Assembly: GCF_001612905.1 (NCBI RefSeq) | Contig: NZ_BDBI01000009.1 | Location: 186,001-250,000 of the forward strand | Reading direction: 5' to 3' | Length of the DNA: 64,000 nt | From: Nocardia ignorata NBRC 108230 | GTDB lineage: Bacteria > Actinomycetota > Actinomycetes > Mycobacteriales > Mycobacteriaceae | Part shown: piece by piece, positions 18,306 to 27,037 of the stretch | Position numbering within the stretch: the stretch's first letter is position 1 | Layout: every line of letters starts with the position of its first letter | Made by a program: the position numbers and the translations under genes | Notes under the pieces: model-generated | Databases searched by the model: none | What the model saw: the letters and a program-made list of their open reading frames with translations, nothing else | What the model was told of the DNA's origin: nothing

Positions 18306-19109
18306 CTATTGCAGGTCATCGATCCAATCTGTGAGCAGGCGCTTCACAAGATCTGGCTCATCGATCATCGGCACGTGGCCGACACCACCGATTTCGACCC
18401 AGCGGGCATCGGGAACCAAGGCGCGCCAGCCCATCCCATGCGGACGCAGCGGAATGATCAGGTCTTCTTCGGGCCATGCGATCAGAACCGGCGCGCCGAG
18501 CTCGCCATAGGACCGGGCCACCACCACGCCGGTGATGCGTTCGAAGATCGTCGCCGCGGCAGTTGCTTGCAACGAGGTGACAGCCGCTGCAGGACTGAGC
18601 TTGTCCGCTCGAAGTGCCACATCCCGAAATGCCTGCCGCCGTGCCCATTCGAACCGCATCATGAACGGAATCAGCCGATGGACTCGGCGGGTGAGCCACT
18701 GCTGGTTGGCGACCTTCCGGCTGATCGCCTCACCGTCCGCAGGAGTCCAGCCGCCGGCTGGGGAAATCGCGAAAACCGAACGCGCGCGCCCCCGCCGCGC
18801 CAACTCCATCGCCACCAGCCCTCCGAGGGAGTTCCCAGCGATATGCGCGGTGCCGAACCCTGCCCGATCCATCTCCACCTCTACCGCATCGACGAGATCG
18901 TCCAGCGTGACGACAACGGTGAGCGCGGGGTTGCCGATGTGCGCCAGCAAGTTCGGAGCCAATACGCGATGCCGCTCGACCAGCGACGGAAGCAACGGTT
19001 CCCAGACCCGCCACGACATCGTCGCGCCATGTAACAGCACAACGGGTTCGCCGTCGCCTCCGAGAAAGACCGGTGCATCCGCTGAGCGCTGCGACGTCCA
19101 GCTCAGCAT
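18306..19109 (-). CDS. Alpha/beta hydrolase
   Basis: A cytoplasmic alpha/beta hydrolase of about 267 aa from ATG 19109 (a TTG at 19139 would add 10 residues). Oxyanion motif LLHGATMSWRVW, nucleophile elbow AGNSLGGLVA, acid in AWPEEDLIIP and catalytic His in GGVGHVPMIDEP are all present. It ends about 65 nt upstream of the monooxygenase gene on the same strand and probably shares its transcript. Lactone or ester hydrolysis after Baeyer-Villiger oxidation is the likely role, by context. Confidence 0.85.
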   Translation of the reverse strand: MLSWTSQRSADAPVFLGGDGEPVVLLHGATMSWRVWEPLLPSLVERHRVLAPNLLAHIGNPALTVVVTLDDLVDAVEVEMDRAGFGTAHIAGNSLGGLVAMELARRGRARSVFAISPAGGWTPADGEAISRKVANQQWLTRRVHRLIPFMMRFEWARRQAFRDVALRADKLSPAAAVTSLQATAAATIFERITGVVVARSYGELGAPVLIAWPEEDLIIPLRPHGMGWRALVPDARWVEIGGVGHVPMIDEPDLVKRLLTDWIDDLQ

Positions 19110-19315
19110 CGAACAGTCCTGCCGCGACAGGCCGTCCAACCCCTGCCATCAAGACCGTCGTTGCCGCCAAGCTCCAGCGTGCCCTGCCCGCCGTGGTGAT
19201 CACCCACGGACTCGACGCCAGCAAATTCCGGCGTCACGACCCACCGATACCAATCGCGCCGATCATCAACGCGGCCATCGCCCCCTTCGAAAATGGACCC
19301 ACAGCTATATCTATC

Positions 19316-19356
19316 GTAGATCGTACTCTCGTTAATCATACGAACGATAATACTGT
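19316..19356 (-). promoter_or_regulatory. Candidate promoter/operator for the hydrolase-monooxygenase operon
   Basis: An AT-rich stretch with TATCGTAGATCGTACT and TACGAACGATAATACTG. The CTATCGTAG element also appears, in reverse complement, at the leaderless promoter near 12887-12898, and TACGAACGAT resembles AACGAACGTT at 12089 and 12876. It may belong to the same regulon. Confidence 0.35.
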
Positions 19357-19470
19357 GATACTTAGTTCCTGAGGTGAGAGGTACGTCTCACCGAAGACTC
19401 GCCGCGCAGTCACCTGACAACTGCCAATAAGTAGGGGTTACTCGCCAGCTGAACGAAGTAGGAGCATCCG

Positions 19471-19910
19471 ATGCACCTGTTTCCCGAGAAGTTCGACGCT
19501 CTCGTCATCGCCGCCGCTGTCGCGGCCGCCGCCGCGACGCCGTCCGAGGACGAGGTCCGCCGGTACACGGACCGCGTCCTCGGACCAAGGCCGCCGATAT
19601 CGCTGGAGATCCGGTCCTGCGGGCTGAACACGATCGCGACTGGGCTGCGGTCCCGGCCGCCGAGCAGGCATTGGCGGTGGGCCGAGATGCCGAAGCGCGT
19701 GGCGCGATCGCCGCTGCGGCGGAACATTTCAAGTCAGCCCGGCAGGTAGGCGACGGCGTGCCGCGAGCGGCGCTGTGCCATGCGCAACTGGGCCGCTACC
19801 GTCAAGCGCTGCACTACTGCGAGCTTGCGGCCGCCGAGGGGTTCGCCGAGCGGAGGACCGCCTTGGCCACTACCCGCACCCTTGCTGCCGCGTCGACTTC
19901 GCGCAACGGC
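19471..19910 (+). pseudogene. Frameshifted hypothetical gene, TPR-like helical protein
   Basis: GTAGGAGCATCCG precedes ATG 19471, which starts HLFPEKFDALVIAAAVAAAA and continues to about 19585. Coding character then moves to the next frame, which reads AADIAGDPVLRAEHDRDWAA, later SARQVGDGVPRAALCHAQLG and RYRQALHYCELAAAEGF, with the helix-turn-helix periodicity of tetratricopeptide-like repeats. The single frameshift splits what looks like one 140-150 residue protein. Downstream the frame loses protein character. No function can be given. Confidence 0.45.
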
Positions 19911-19959
19911 GTCGGGCACCGCGCTACACCCATGCCCAGACTGGGATCAACGGTGCCCG

Positions 19960-20240
19960 AGTCGATCCCGACGACTCCGAGGACCCGAACCGGGAGTCGA
20001 TCTCGGCTTGCGCGCTTCGATTCTGCGGTCACCGCCGCACCCATGATCACGCAATACGCGGTGTCGACGAACCAGGCCACCCACGGTTTCATCAACCGGC
20101 CATCGACATCGACCTCTACCGCGGCGTCCACATGATCGGTTTCCCATGCCGCATTGCGGTACTGGCCAGCGCTGGGCCGCCTGAGGAACACATCGAAGTT
20201 GCGTCGCGACCGCTCACCTTCGCGCAGACCTGCGATGTCG
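19960..20240 (-). pseudogene. Mu/Tn7-type DDE transposase fragment
   Basis: A minus-strand frame reads RRNFDVFLRRPSAGQYRNAA, then WETDHVDAAVEVDVDGRL and MKPWVAWFVDTAYCVIMGAA. This resembles the start of the integrase core in Mu-type transposases (W--DH---VEVDV-G---PW-T--ID). The DH/D region is visible but the rest of the catalytic core is absent and the flanking sequence lacks protein character. It is a short decayed fragment; the family call is from motif memory. Confidence 0.45.
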
Positions 20241-20630
20241 CCGCGTGTCCTCACGGATCGCACGATGGATCGTCGACAGACTCGGTGCCGGTGCGCCGCC
20301 GTCGGGTTGACGTTGACGCATTTCGCGGTGGAGTGCAGAGGCATTCCCACGCCACTAGGCCAACCGAACGCGTAGCTGGGCGTCGATCCGGAACCGTTCG
20401 CTCTCCGGTGACGTCGAGGCAAGCGCGCTACCGACCATTCGATCACGACTCAGGTTGTGTCGGTGTGCTCGTATTTACTGACACGAAGTGACGATCCGGT
20501 ACTGACAGTTCAATGACGAGTCCCAGACAGCAGTAACCTCGCTGCTTGCAGTCCGCGCCCACAGCAGCAGCGCCGACACGGAGTTGACCGTCGATAGTGG
20601 CTGCTTGTGTGCGTGGATCGCCAGAGTCCC
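20241..20630. other. Non-coding debris
   Basis: Nearly 400 bases with overlapping short frames on both strands and no start site, domain or repeat that I can support. Confidence 0.3.
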
Positions 20631-21056
20631 CTACCCACCAAGGAGGAGGACGCCGGTTGCGAGGAGCGCAAGAACCTTCACGGTTTCCAACCCGACGTAG
20701 ACGTGATGCGCGCGTGAACGGGGAGCATCTTCGCCGTCCAGGACACGATTGGACCGACGCGTCAGCCAAGGACGAACACCTGCCATCTGCACGATAAGCA
20801 CCACGACCGCGGTCATCGCGGCAGCTACTGCCGCGGCCCGCGCACCGCCGACGATGACGGTGAGGACCAGTATTGCCGCCCAGGCAATCTCGACGCGGTT
20901 CAGGGCACCGAAGACAAGTCGCCCGATTCCTAGCCCTATTCGCACCGTCACGTCGGGTGCCCGGAATTTCAGCGGCGCCTCCAGGAACGAAATGGCCAAC
21001 ACCATTCCCAGCCATAGGAAGGTCACCGCGATCGCGACCGCGTGCATGGTTGTCAT
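20631..21056 (-). CDS. Four-helix integral membrane protein
   Basis: A 141-aa protein starting at ATG 21056. Helices are visible at AVAIAVTFLWLGMVLAISFL, IAWAAILVLTVIVGGARAA, VAAAMTAVVVLIVQMAGV and a C-terminal LETVKVLALLATGVLLLGG, with the charged loop RSNRVLDGEDAPRSRAHHVY between the last two. No family is recognised with confidence. It lies 129 nt downstream of hmp with a hairpin between, so it is probably transcribed separately. Confidence 0.7.
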   Translation of the reverse strand: MTTMHAVAIAVTFLWLGMVLAISFLEAPLKFRAPDVTVRIGLGIGRLVFGALNRVEIAWAAILVLTVIVGGARAAAVAAAMTAVVVLIVQMAGVRPWLTRRSNRVLDGEDAPRSRAHHVYVGLETVKVLALLATGVLLLGG

Positions 21057-21145
21057 GTGGGTCCTTCCGATCTACGCGCCGAGACGGTGAGGGCTCCCCC
21101 CAACCGTGGTGGCACGCTGTCATTCAGGGAAATTCAGCTCGGTCG

Positions 21146-21170
21146 CACCCCGAGTCGAGGAGTCGGGGTG
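21146..21170 (-). terminator. Hairpin downstream of hmp
   Basis: CACCCCGA (21146-21153) pairs with TCGGGGTG (21163-21170) across a 9-nt loop, 15 nt after the hmp stop codon. Placement fits a terminator for the nsrR-hmp transcript. Confidence 0.5.
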
Positions 21171-21185
21171 TGAGCGGCGCGCTGC

Positions 21186-22409
21186 TCACACCGGGGCAGC
21201 CGCCCAGCTGTCCGGCCCGAAGACCTCGTAGTGAATGTTCTCCGGTGCCACGTCCTTGGCGAGTAGTGCCTCGCGCATGCCGAGCATGAACGGCAGCGGA
21301 CCACACAGGTACGCCCTGGTGCCTGGCGCGATGGTGATCTCACCGAGGTCGGCGCGGCCCTGCCGAAGGCTTCCTTCGGGGCGGCGGGCGCCGAGGTCCT
21401 CGTACCAGCGGTGCATGACCGCGAACGGCAAACGCTCGACCAGTTCGGTCAGTTCGGCACGGTGAGCGTGGTTGCTGGGTGAGCGGTCGGCGTGCAGCAC
21501 CGAGATCGGACGCGAGTCATTGGTTTCGGCGAGATGGCTGAGCATGCCCATCATCGGCGTGCAGCCGATACCGGCGGAGACAAGGAGCAGTGGCGCGTCG
21601 TCGTCTTGGAGCACCAGGTCACCGAACGGTGTGGTCACGTTCAGCATGTCGCCTTCGAAGACGTTGTGGAACAGGAAGTTCGATACTTCGCCAGCCGGGA
21701 TAACTGACCCGTCCGCCAGCGTCTGGGCGTCGACGCGCTTGACGGTAATGCGCCAGTCATCGCGCGAGGGTGCAGAGGACAGGCTGTACTGACGGATCTG
21801 CCGCGCACCATCCGGCAGATGCACACCCACCGACAGATACTGCCCCGGAGCAAACGACGGCAGGGGAGCACCGTCTACCGACGTGAGCACGAAGGAGACC
21901 GTGTCAGCCGACTCGTGGCGGCGGTCGCGGACACGCACCTGACGCCAGACATCGCCCACCGCGACACCTGCAGCCTGGTAGAGCCCGGCTTCCATCGAGA
22001 TCAGTGTCTGCGCCATCAGCCAATACACTTCGTCCCAGGCGGCAGCGACCTCGGGGGTGAGGGCGTCACCGAGCACCTCGACGATGGCTTCGAACAGGTG
22101 CGTGTGCACGATCGCATACTGTGCGGGCTCGATTCCCAGCGACGCGTGCTTGTTGGCGATTCTGGACAGGATCAGATCGACACGGGCCTGATCGGGCTCC
22201 AACTGAAGAGCCGCGAAAGCGGCGATGGCCCCGGCGAGAGCCTTCTGCTGGCCGCCCTGTTTCTGGTTTCCGCGATTGAACAGGTCGCGTTCGAGTTCGG
22301 GATGGGCGGCAAACATCTTGCGGTAGAACAGCGTCGTGATGTCCTCGATGGCAGCACCGACCGCAGGCAGGGTGGCGCGGATCATCTCGGTCGCGGTGGG
22401 CGAGAGCAT
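21186..22409 (-). CDS. hmp: Flavohemoprotein, nitric oxide dioxygenase
   Basis: A 407-aa protein that oxidises NO to nitrate with O2 and NAD(P)H. The globin domain covers residues 1-140 (FYRKMFAAHPELERDLFNRG, and a proximal His region HASLGIEPAQYAIVHTHLFE). The FAD domain shows RQIRQYSLSSAPS and the NAD domain shows SAGIGCTPMMGML and YLCGPLPFM. The start is ATG 22409 with GGAG 6 nt upstream inside nsrR; the larger open frame upstream is the nsrR shadow. It follows nsrR with one base between, so the pair is coupled. It complements nitrate respiration, which produces NO. Confidence 0.96.
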   Translation of the reverse strand: MLSPTATEMIRATLPAVGAAIEDITTLFYRKMFAAHPELERDLFNRGNQKQGGQQKALAGAIAAFAALQLEPDQARVDLILSRIANKHASLGIEPAQYAIVHTHLFEAIVEVLGDALTPEVAAAWDEVYWLMAQTLISMEAGLYQAAGVAVGDVWRQVRVRDRRHESADTVSFVLTSVDGAPLPSFAPGQYLSVGVHLPDGARQIRQYSLSSAPSRDDWRITVKRVDAQTLADGSVIPAGEVSNFLFHNVFEGDMLNVTTPFGDLVLQDDDAPLLLVSAGIGCTPMMGMLSHLAETNDSRPISVLHADRSPSNHAHRAELTELVERLPFAVMHRWYEDLGARRPEGSLRQGRADLGEITIAPGTRAYLCGPLPFMLGMREALLAKDVAPENIHYEVFGPDSWAAAPV

Positions 22410-22410
22410 G

Positions 22411-22884
22411 TCATTCTCCGATTGTTGACGAAATGTGGGGGACTGCGCCGACCGGCGGAGGCAGGGCGAGCAGGACGGCTCGGGTGGGAGTCTGGGTGAG
22501 GTCGTCGATGGTGAGGGTGTCCAGCGACTCGAAGAACGCCTCCTGGGCGCGGCGCAACGCCGAGCGCAGCAAGCATCCCGAGCGCAGCGGGCAGGGATTG
22601 GCGCCGTCGCATTCGACCACTTCCGCCTCACCTTCGAGGCGCCGCGCGAGCCATCCCACCGAGGCGGTGTGACCGAGTTCGGTGATGGCCAGGCCACCCC
22701 CGCGTCCGCGTCGCGCGTCGACGATGCCGAGCTCGGAGAGCCGGGTGATCACCTTCGTGGCATGTGTGTAGGACACCGACAGCTCGTCGGCGATGCTTCG
22801 GCTTCCGGGGCGCTCACCATCGGCTGCCACAGCCAGGCGCATGACGATCCGCAGTCCGAGGTCGGTGAACCGGGTGAGCTGCAT
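22411..22884 (-). CDS. nsrR: NO-sensing Rrf2-family repressor NsrR
   Basis: A 157-aa Rrf2 regulator. The winged helix covers residues 1-80 (MQLTRFTDLGLRIVMRLA, then SYTHATKVITRLSELGIVDA, RRGRGGGLAI). Three cysteines in CDGANPCPLRSGC are spaced as in Fe-S-binding NsrR proteins. NsrR represses hmp and loses DNA binding when NO attacks its cluster. Being first in the operon, it would also control itself. The C-terminus PPVGAVPHISSTIGE overlaps the hmp ribosome binding site. Confidence 0.9.
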   Translation of the reverse strand: MQLTRFTDLGLRIVMRLAVAADGERPGSRSIADELSVSYTHATKVITRLSELGIVDARRGRGGGLAITELGHTASVGWLARRLEGEAEVVECDGANPCPLRSGCLLRSALRRAQEAFFESLDTLTIDDLTQTPTRAVLLALPPPVGAVPHISSTIGE

Positions 22885-22899
22885 GACCAGACCGTACTT

Positions 22900-22918
22900 T
22901 AATTCGCAGATGCGATAC
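22900..22918 (-). promoter_or_regulatory. Candidate NsrR operator
   Basis: TCGCA-GA-TGCGA (22904-22915) is a perfect 5-bp inverted repeat with AT-rich flanks, 20 nt upstream of the nsrR start. Size and layout are similar to NsrR half-sites spaced by a short centre, but the exact consensus for this genus is not known to me. Confidence 0.4.
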
Positions 22919-23156
22919 TAGTTTTGTGACGGGTGTTACGCGCCGGCTCAATGTGTGCACGGGCCAAGTGATCCGGGGTGCTACCGGCCCCGCACCCCAA
23001 CCCCTGAGCAAGGTTGCGGACACCACCTGCGGAGACGGTCGGAGAAGCGCTGGACTCGGTAGCGTGGTGGCGGTACCTCGAAGTGGTTGGGCTGCAGGTG
23101 AGCTTCGCCGGCGAGGATCGGTTTGAGCTGAAGACCCATGAGGAAGGTTGTGCACG

Positions 23157-23489
23157 ATGGAGAAGATGTCCCTGACAGCCTTGGCGCGCCAGCAACTCGA
23201 GCTTGCCAGCGCCGCGTCGAGTGGCCGAAGCGCGCGCACGATTTACGGCGGTCATGAGCACGTTCTGCGCCAAACCTTGATCGCACTGGCGGCGGGACAA
23301 CGTCTCGACGAGCACGAAAACCCGGGCGAGGCCACTGTTCAGGTCCTGCACGGACGGGTCCGGCTCACTGCCGGTCAGAACAACTGGGAAGGTCGTTCCG
23401 GAGACGTGTTGATCGTGCCCAACATGCGGCACTCGCTGGAGGCCCTCGACGCTGCGGCAGTGTTGTTAACCGTGGCGAAGCTGGGCTAG
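23157..23489 (+). CDS. Cupin-domain protein
   Basis: A 110-aa small beta-barrel protein. The start ATG 23157 follows GAGGAAGG by 9 nt. The cupin core shows HENPGEATVQVLHGRVRL (motif 1) and GDVLIVPNMRHSLEALDA (motif 2, with the His before SLEA). The metal-binding His set is partly present. Stand-alone cupins of this type often act in redox or metal sensing; here it lies divergent from nsrR-hmp and might belong to the NO response. Function is unknown. Confidence 0.8.
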   Translation: MEKMSLTALARQQLELASAASSGRSARTIYGGHEHVLRQTLIALAAGQRLDEHENPGEATVQVLHGRVRLTAGQNNWEGRSGDVLIVPNMRHSLEALDAAAVLLTVAKLG

Positions 23490-23733
23490 GGACCGAACGC
23501 ATCCATCGTGGGCCAGCTCCGCGGCGTCTCGGCGCGGATGATGCGGGGCACCTCCTCCGACGATCGAATGCCTCGGCTGCGTGCTGGCGAGGCGATGGGT
23601 GCAATACGCACTTGGCAGGACATCGCCAGGCTTCGGCGTCGCGAGCTTGGTTACGGTGTGGTCTGGGTCAGGTCGAGTGTCGCTGACTGGCCTGCGACTC
23701 GACTGGTGTGGGTCCACGGAGGTGAGGAACTCA

Positions 23734-24249
23734 ATGGCGGTGCCGAAGTCCAAGGCCGCGTTGCTCGATGCCATCGTCGACTGCTATCAGAAGCTGACTC
23801 TGGACCTCGGCCGCGTTGCGCCGCAACGGGCGCGGGAGTTGTCGTTGCCCGGGCATGCGGCGGGAACGATGATGAGCCCAGCTGACCTTGTTGCGTATCT
23901 GATCGGGTGGAACGAGCTGGTGCTGTCGTGGTTCGAGTTGCGCGCGCGGGGTATCGAACCAAGCTTTCCCACACCAGGATTCACCTGGACCCAACTCGGG
24001 GAACTCGCTCAGAAGTTCTATCGCGACCACGCCGCGGAGTCGTGGATAGATCTGCTGGCACGTTTCGCGGCGGCCGAAGAGCAGGTTGTCGCACTGGTCG
24101 GATCCATGAGCGACGACGAGCTGTACGGTGCGCCGTTCTATGGCAAGTACACTGCCGGCCGGATGATCCAGTTCAACACCTCCTCGCCTTACACCAACGC
24201 GCGCAAGCGTATTCGTGCATGGCTGCGCGAGCATCCAACCGTGCACTGA
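23734..24249 (+). CDS. ClbS/DfsB-family four-helix protein
   Basis: A 171-aa protein. The start ATG 23734 has GGAGGTGAGGAAC upstream; the frame is open further 5' but without coding character. MAVPKSKAALLDAI at the N-terminus and the VAYLIGWNELVLSWF segment near the middle, then GRMIQFNTSSPYTNARKRIR at the end, are typical of the DUF1706/ClbS family. ClbS itself is a colibactin cyclopropane hydrolase giving self-protection; most relatives have no known substrate. It converges with the Usp gene. Confidence 0.8.
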   Translation: MAVPKSKAALLDAIVDCYQKLTLDLGRVAPQRARELSLPGHAAGTMMSPADLVAYLIGWNELVLSWFELRARGIEPSFPTPGFTWTQLGELAQKFYRDHAAESWIDLLARFAAAEEQVVALVGSMSDDELYGAPFYGKYTAGRMIQFNTSSPYTNARKRIRAWLREHPTVH

Positions 24250-24456
24250 TCAGGTTCGGCGGTCACCGCGACCGTCAGCCCGACACCCGGCAGGGACGGG
24301 GGTATCCGAGCACAAAGGGCCGAAACCGCAAGAGCGGCGCTGATACTGGCGATGGTGATCAGCCGATGCACTGCGGGTGATCAGCGGTTCGGTACTGACA
24401 TCAGTTCGCCGGCTGCCAGCGCGGCCGTCGTGAACCGGCTTTCCAACTCTGCCGAC

Positions 24457-25368
24457 TCACCCGGACCGAGGGTGAACGATCATGATCGGGCACTGGCCAC
24501 ATTGGATCAGAGCGTTGCTGGTGGAGCCGAGCTGCAGTCCGGGGAAGCCGCCGCGACCACGGTTGCCCACAACGACGAGCTGCGCCGATCTGGACCAGTC
24601 GATCAAATGATGGGATGGACCCGACAGGTAGACCTTCCGTTCGACGGCAATGTGCGGATACTTGTCGGTCCAGCCGGCCAGCTGCTCGGTGATCAGCTCG
24701 TGCGCGTCGGCTTGGGCGCTGCGGCTGTCGAGCAGGTCGGGTAGCCCAGCGAACCATCCGAACCGCAGGTCGCTCCAGCAGTGGACTACCACGAGTTCGG
24801 TGTGGCGTTCACAGGCTTCGGCGAACGCGGCTCCTACCGCAGCGTGGCTGGAGTCGCTGTCGTCGATTCCGACGACCACGGGCCCGGAGTCTCGGCTCGG
24901 CTGTTCGGGTTCGGAGCCGCGCACGACTACCACGAGGCCGTGTGCGTGGGCGGCGACGGCGAGCAGTGTGGAACCGAACAGGCCGCCTCCGCTGAGCCCC
25001 GCAGCGCCGAGAGTGATCAGGTGCGCGGTCGTGGATTCCTTGACCAGCACAGGGGCGGGGGTGCCGTCGACGGTTGCGGTTTCGATGACCAGCGCGGGAT
25101 CGACGGCCTGGGCCAGCCGTCGCGCCGCGGCCAGGCAGTCGGCGCTGAAGTCGCGCATGGCCTCGGTGACCGAGGCCATCGGCAGTTCGTAAGGGTCGAG
25201 CAGGATGTGGGCGGCGGTCAGGTCGACAGCGTGGACGATTCGTAGGCGGCGATTGCGTGCGGCGGCTGTCTCGGCAGCCCATCGCACGGCCGGTGCGCCG
25301 ACTTCGGAGCCGTCGATACCGACTACGACCGGAGCCTCTGTCGGCGGGTCGATGTGATGGGTGGTCAT
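24457..25368 (-). CDS. Tandem universal stress protein
   Basis: A 303-aa protein made of two UspA domains, about residues 12-150 and 160-300. The second domain has the full ATP-binding motif (VVGNRGRGGFPGLQLGSTSN). In the first the loop is altered (TLGAAGLSGGGLFGSTLLAV). Tandem Usp proteins of this length are the typical DosR-regulon type in mycobacteria. It lies downstream of the CBS gene on the same strand with a 48-nt gap and may share its transcript. Confidence 0.92.
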   Translation of the reverse strand: MTTHHIDPPTEAPVVVGIDGSEVGAPAVRWAAETAAARNRRLRIVHAVDLTAAHILLDPYELPMASVTEAMRDFSADCLAAARRLAQAVDPALVIETATVDGTPAPVLVKESTTAHLITLGAAGLSGGGLFGSTLLAVAAHAHGLVVVVRGSEPEQPSRDSGPVVVGIDDSDSSHAAVGAAFAEACERHTELVVVHCWSDLRFGWFAGLPDLLDSRSAQADAHELITEQLAGWTDKYPHIAVERKVYLSGPSHHLIDWSRSAQLVVVGNRGRGGFPGLQLGSTSNALIQCGQCPIMIVHPRSG

Positions 25369-25416
25369 GACCTTGGTCCCTTCGACTGTTGGGCTGGCAG
25401 TGGTGCCCGGCAGGCC

Positions 25417-25866
25417 TCAGGATTCGCCGTTGGTGGTCGAGGGCAGGTGCTTGGCGCAGATGGCGTCGACGAATTCACCGACCGTGTGATCGGGTAGGCG
25501 ACGGGCGAGGTCTGCTTCGGTGATGATGCCCACCAGTTTTCCCTGGTCGGTGACCGGTAGCCGCCGGATTTGGTGCTGTTCCATCACCGCCAGGGCATTC
25601 TCGATGTCGGCGCCGGTTTTGATGGTGATCAACTGCTCACCTTGGGCGAGTTCTCCGGCGGTGGTGGTCTTGGGGTTCTCGCCGTGGGCGATGACTTTGA
25701 GGACGATGTCGCGGTCGGTGACGATGCCGACCGGGTGTCCTTCGCCGTCGCAGATGGGTAGTGCACCGATGTCGAGTTGGTGCATCCGTCTGGCGGCGGT
25801 CTCCATCGTGTCGCGCACACTGATGAACGTGACGTCGGCGTGCATTACAGCGTCGGTCGTTGTCAT
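25417..25866 (-). CDS. CBS-domain pair protein (Hrp1-like)
   Basis: A 149-aa protein consisting of two CBS motifs (VTFISVRDTMETAARRMHQL with GIVTDRDIVLK, and LITIKTGADIENALAVMEQH with LVGIITEADLARR). Length and architecture match hypoxic response protein 1 (Rv2626c type) of mycobacteria, a DosR-controlled CBS protein. CBS pairs bind adenosyl ligands; the actual role of Hrp1-like proteins is not settled. Confidence 0.88.
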   Translation of the reverse strand: MTTTDAVMHADVTFISVRDTMETAARRMHQLDIGALPICDGEGHPVGIVTDRDIVLKVIAHGENPKTTTAGELAQGEQLITIKTGADIENALAVMEQHQIRRLPVTDQGKLVGIITEADLARRLPDHTVGEFVDAICAKHLPSTTNGES

Positions 25867-26013
25867 GGGGCGCCTCCTGGATTCGGTGTTGTCCTCGGTT
25901 CCATCATTCGACCGGTGGCGGGTCGTCTACGAGGGCATATGGTCACCACGTCAGAGGAACTTCAGACAGTGGACGTTTCGGCCTGTGCAGACTCGCGACG
26001 AGGCCGATGCCGC

Positions 26014-26949
26014 TCATCTACGCGTCTCTCTGATCATCAGTACCGCCTTACCTGGCTGAATGCCTTGATTGATGCGATCGAGGGCTGCGGTGGTGTGCGC
26101 CCAGTCTTCGATCGAGCCGATATGTGGCGTCAGGGTTCCGGCCGCGGCCAGTTGGACCAGTTCCTCGAGGTCTTCCTTGGGATCGGTTTCGTCGTCGCTG
26201 TACACGAAGTGGGTGAATGAGAAGCCCTGTCCTGCGGTGAGGAAGGAGAAGAAGTCGAGCGAGATCGGTTCGCCGCTGGCTTGCCCGTACCAGACGACGT
26301 GGCCCCCTGGCGCGAGAGCGGCAACAGCGTGAGCGGCGGTGCGTCCGCCTACCGACTCGAAGACGACATCGAATCGACCACTCGGGGCGGCGGCACTGGC
26401 TGTGAATACGCGCCCCGGCGCCGAGTAGATGCCTCGACGGCTCGGTCTCGCGGACCATGGCATGGACCTCCGCGCCATGTGCGCGGGCCAACTGCACCAA
26501 CAGATAACCGACACCACCGGAAGCGCCGGTGATGAGAACCCGCTGACCGTGGAGGTCACCTGCAACCCGAATCAGCCGCAGGGCAACCATGCCCGCCAGC
26601 GGCAATGCCGCCGCGGTCGCCGTATCCACTGCCTCGGGTAGCGGCACCAGCCTCTTCCAATCGACTGAGATCTGCTCAGCCCCCGCGCCGCCTTCGGGCA
26701 GGTGCACGACCGCGCGAGTTCCCTCCGACGGTCCCGATCCGTTGCCAGCAGCGCCGATAACGGTTCCGACACCGTCGATGCCCACGCGCCATCGGCCCTC
26801 GGTGACTTCAGATACAACACGTCGGCTCGATTCAAACCGAACGCCTCGACTCGTACCAGGGCGGTTTCGGCGCTACTCCGAGGTGGATCGGTGTGCTGCA
26901 GCTCGACGGCCAGCTCGGCTGTCTGTGTCTGAACGAGGTGACGCACCAA
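26014..26949 (-). pseudogene. Zinc-free MDR/quinone oxidoreductase, two frameshifts
   Basis: One MDR-type oxidoreductase is spread over three frames. Frame A gives the GroES-like N-terminus (VRVEAFGLNRADVLYLKS); near 26805 a lost G moves to frame B (RWRVGIDGVGTVIGAAG, then VLITGASGGVGYLLVQLARA, the NADPH motif); near 26415 a gained G moves to frame C (GRFDVVFESVGGRTAAHAV and the C-terminus HTTAALDRINQGIQPGKAVL). Apart from the two single-base shifts the gene is full length and well preserved, so it is either freshly inactivated or a sequence error. The TetR gene is divergent from it. Confidence 0.8.
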
Positions 26950-27037
26950 CTCTCCTGAAAATGAGAGTTGAACTTCCAGTTCTCGACTGGTAGCGACAAA
27001 GTAGGAGTAGGTCTACCGTTTCGAGTAGGGTCGGAGC

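Noticed and set aside
22410..22697. N-terminal extension of Hmp
   Set aside because: This part is the shadow of nsrR; Hmp proper starts at 22409 with its own ribosome binding site.
25971..25984. TGGACGTTTCGGCC as a DosR box for the CBS gene
   Set aside because: Three mismatches in the core and 105 nt from the start; not convincing.
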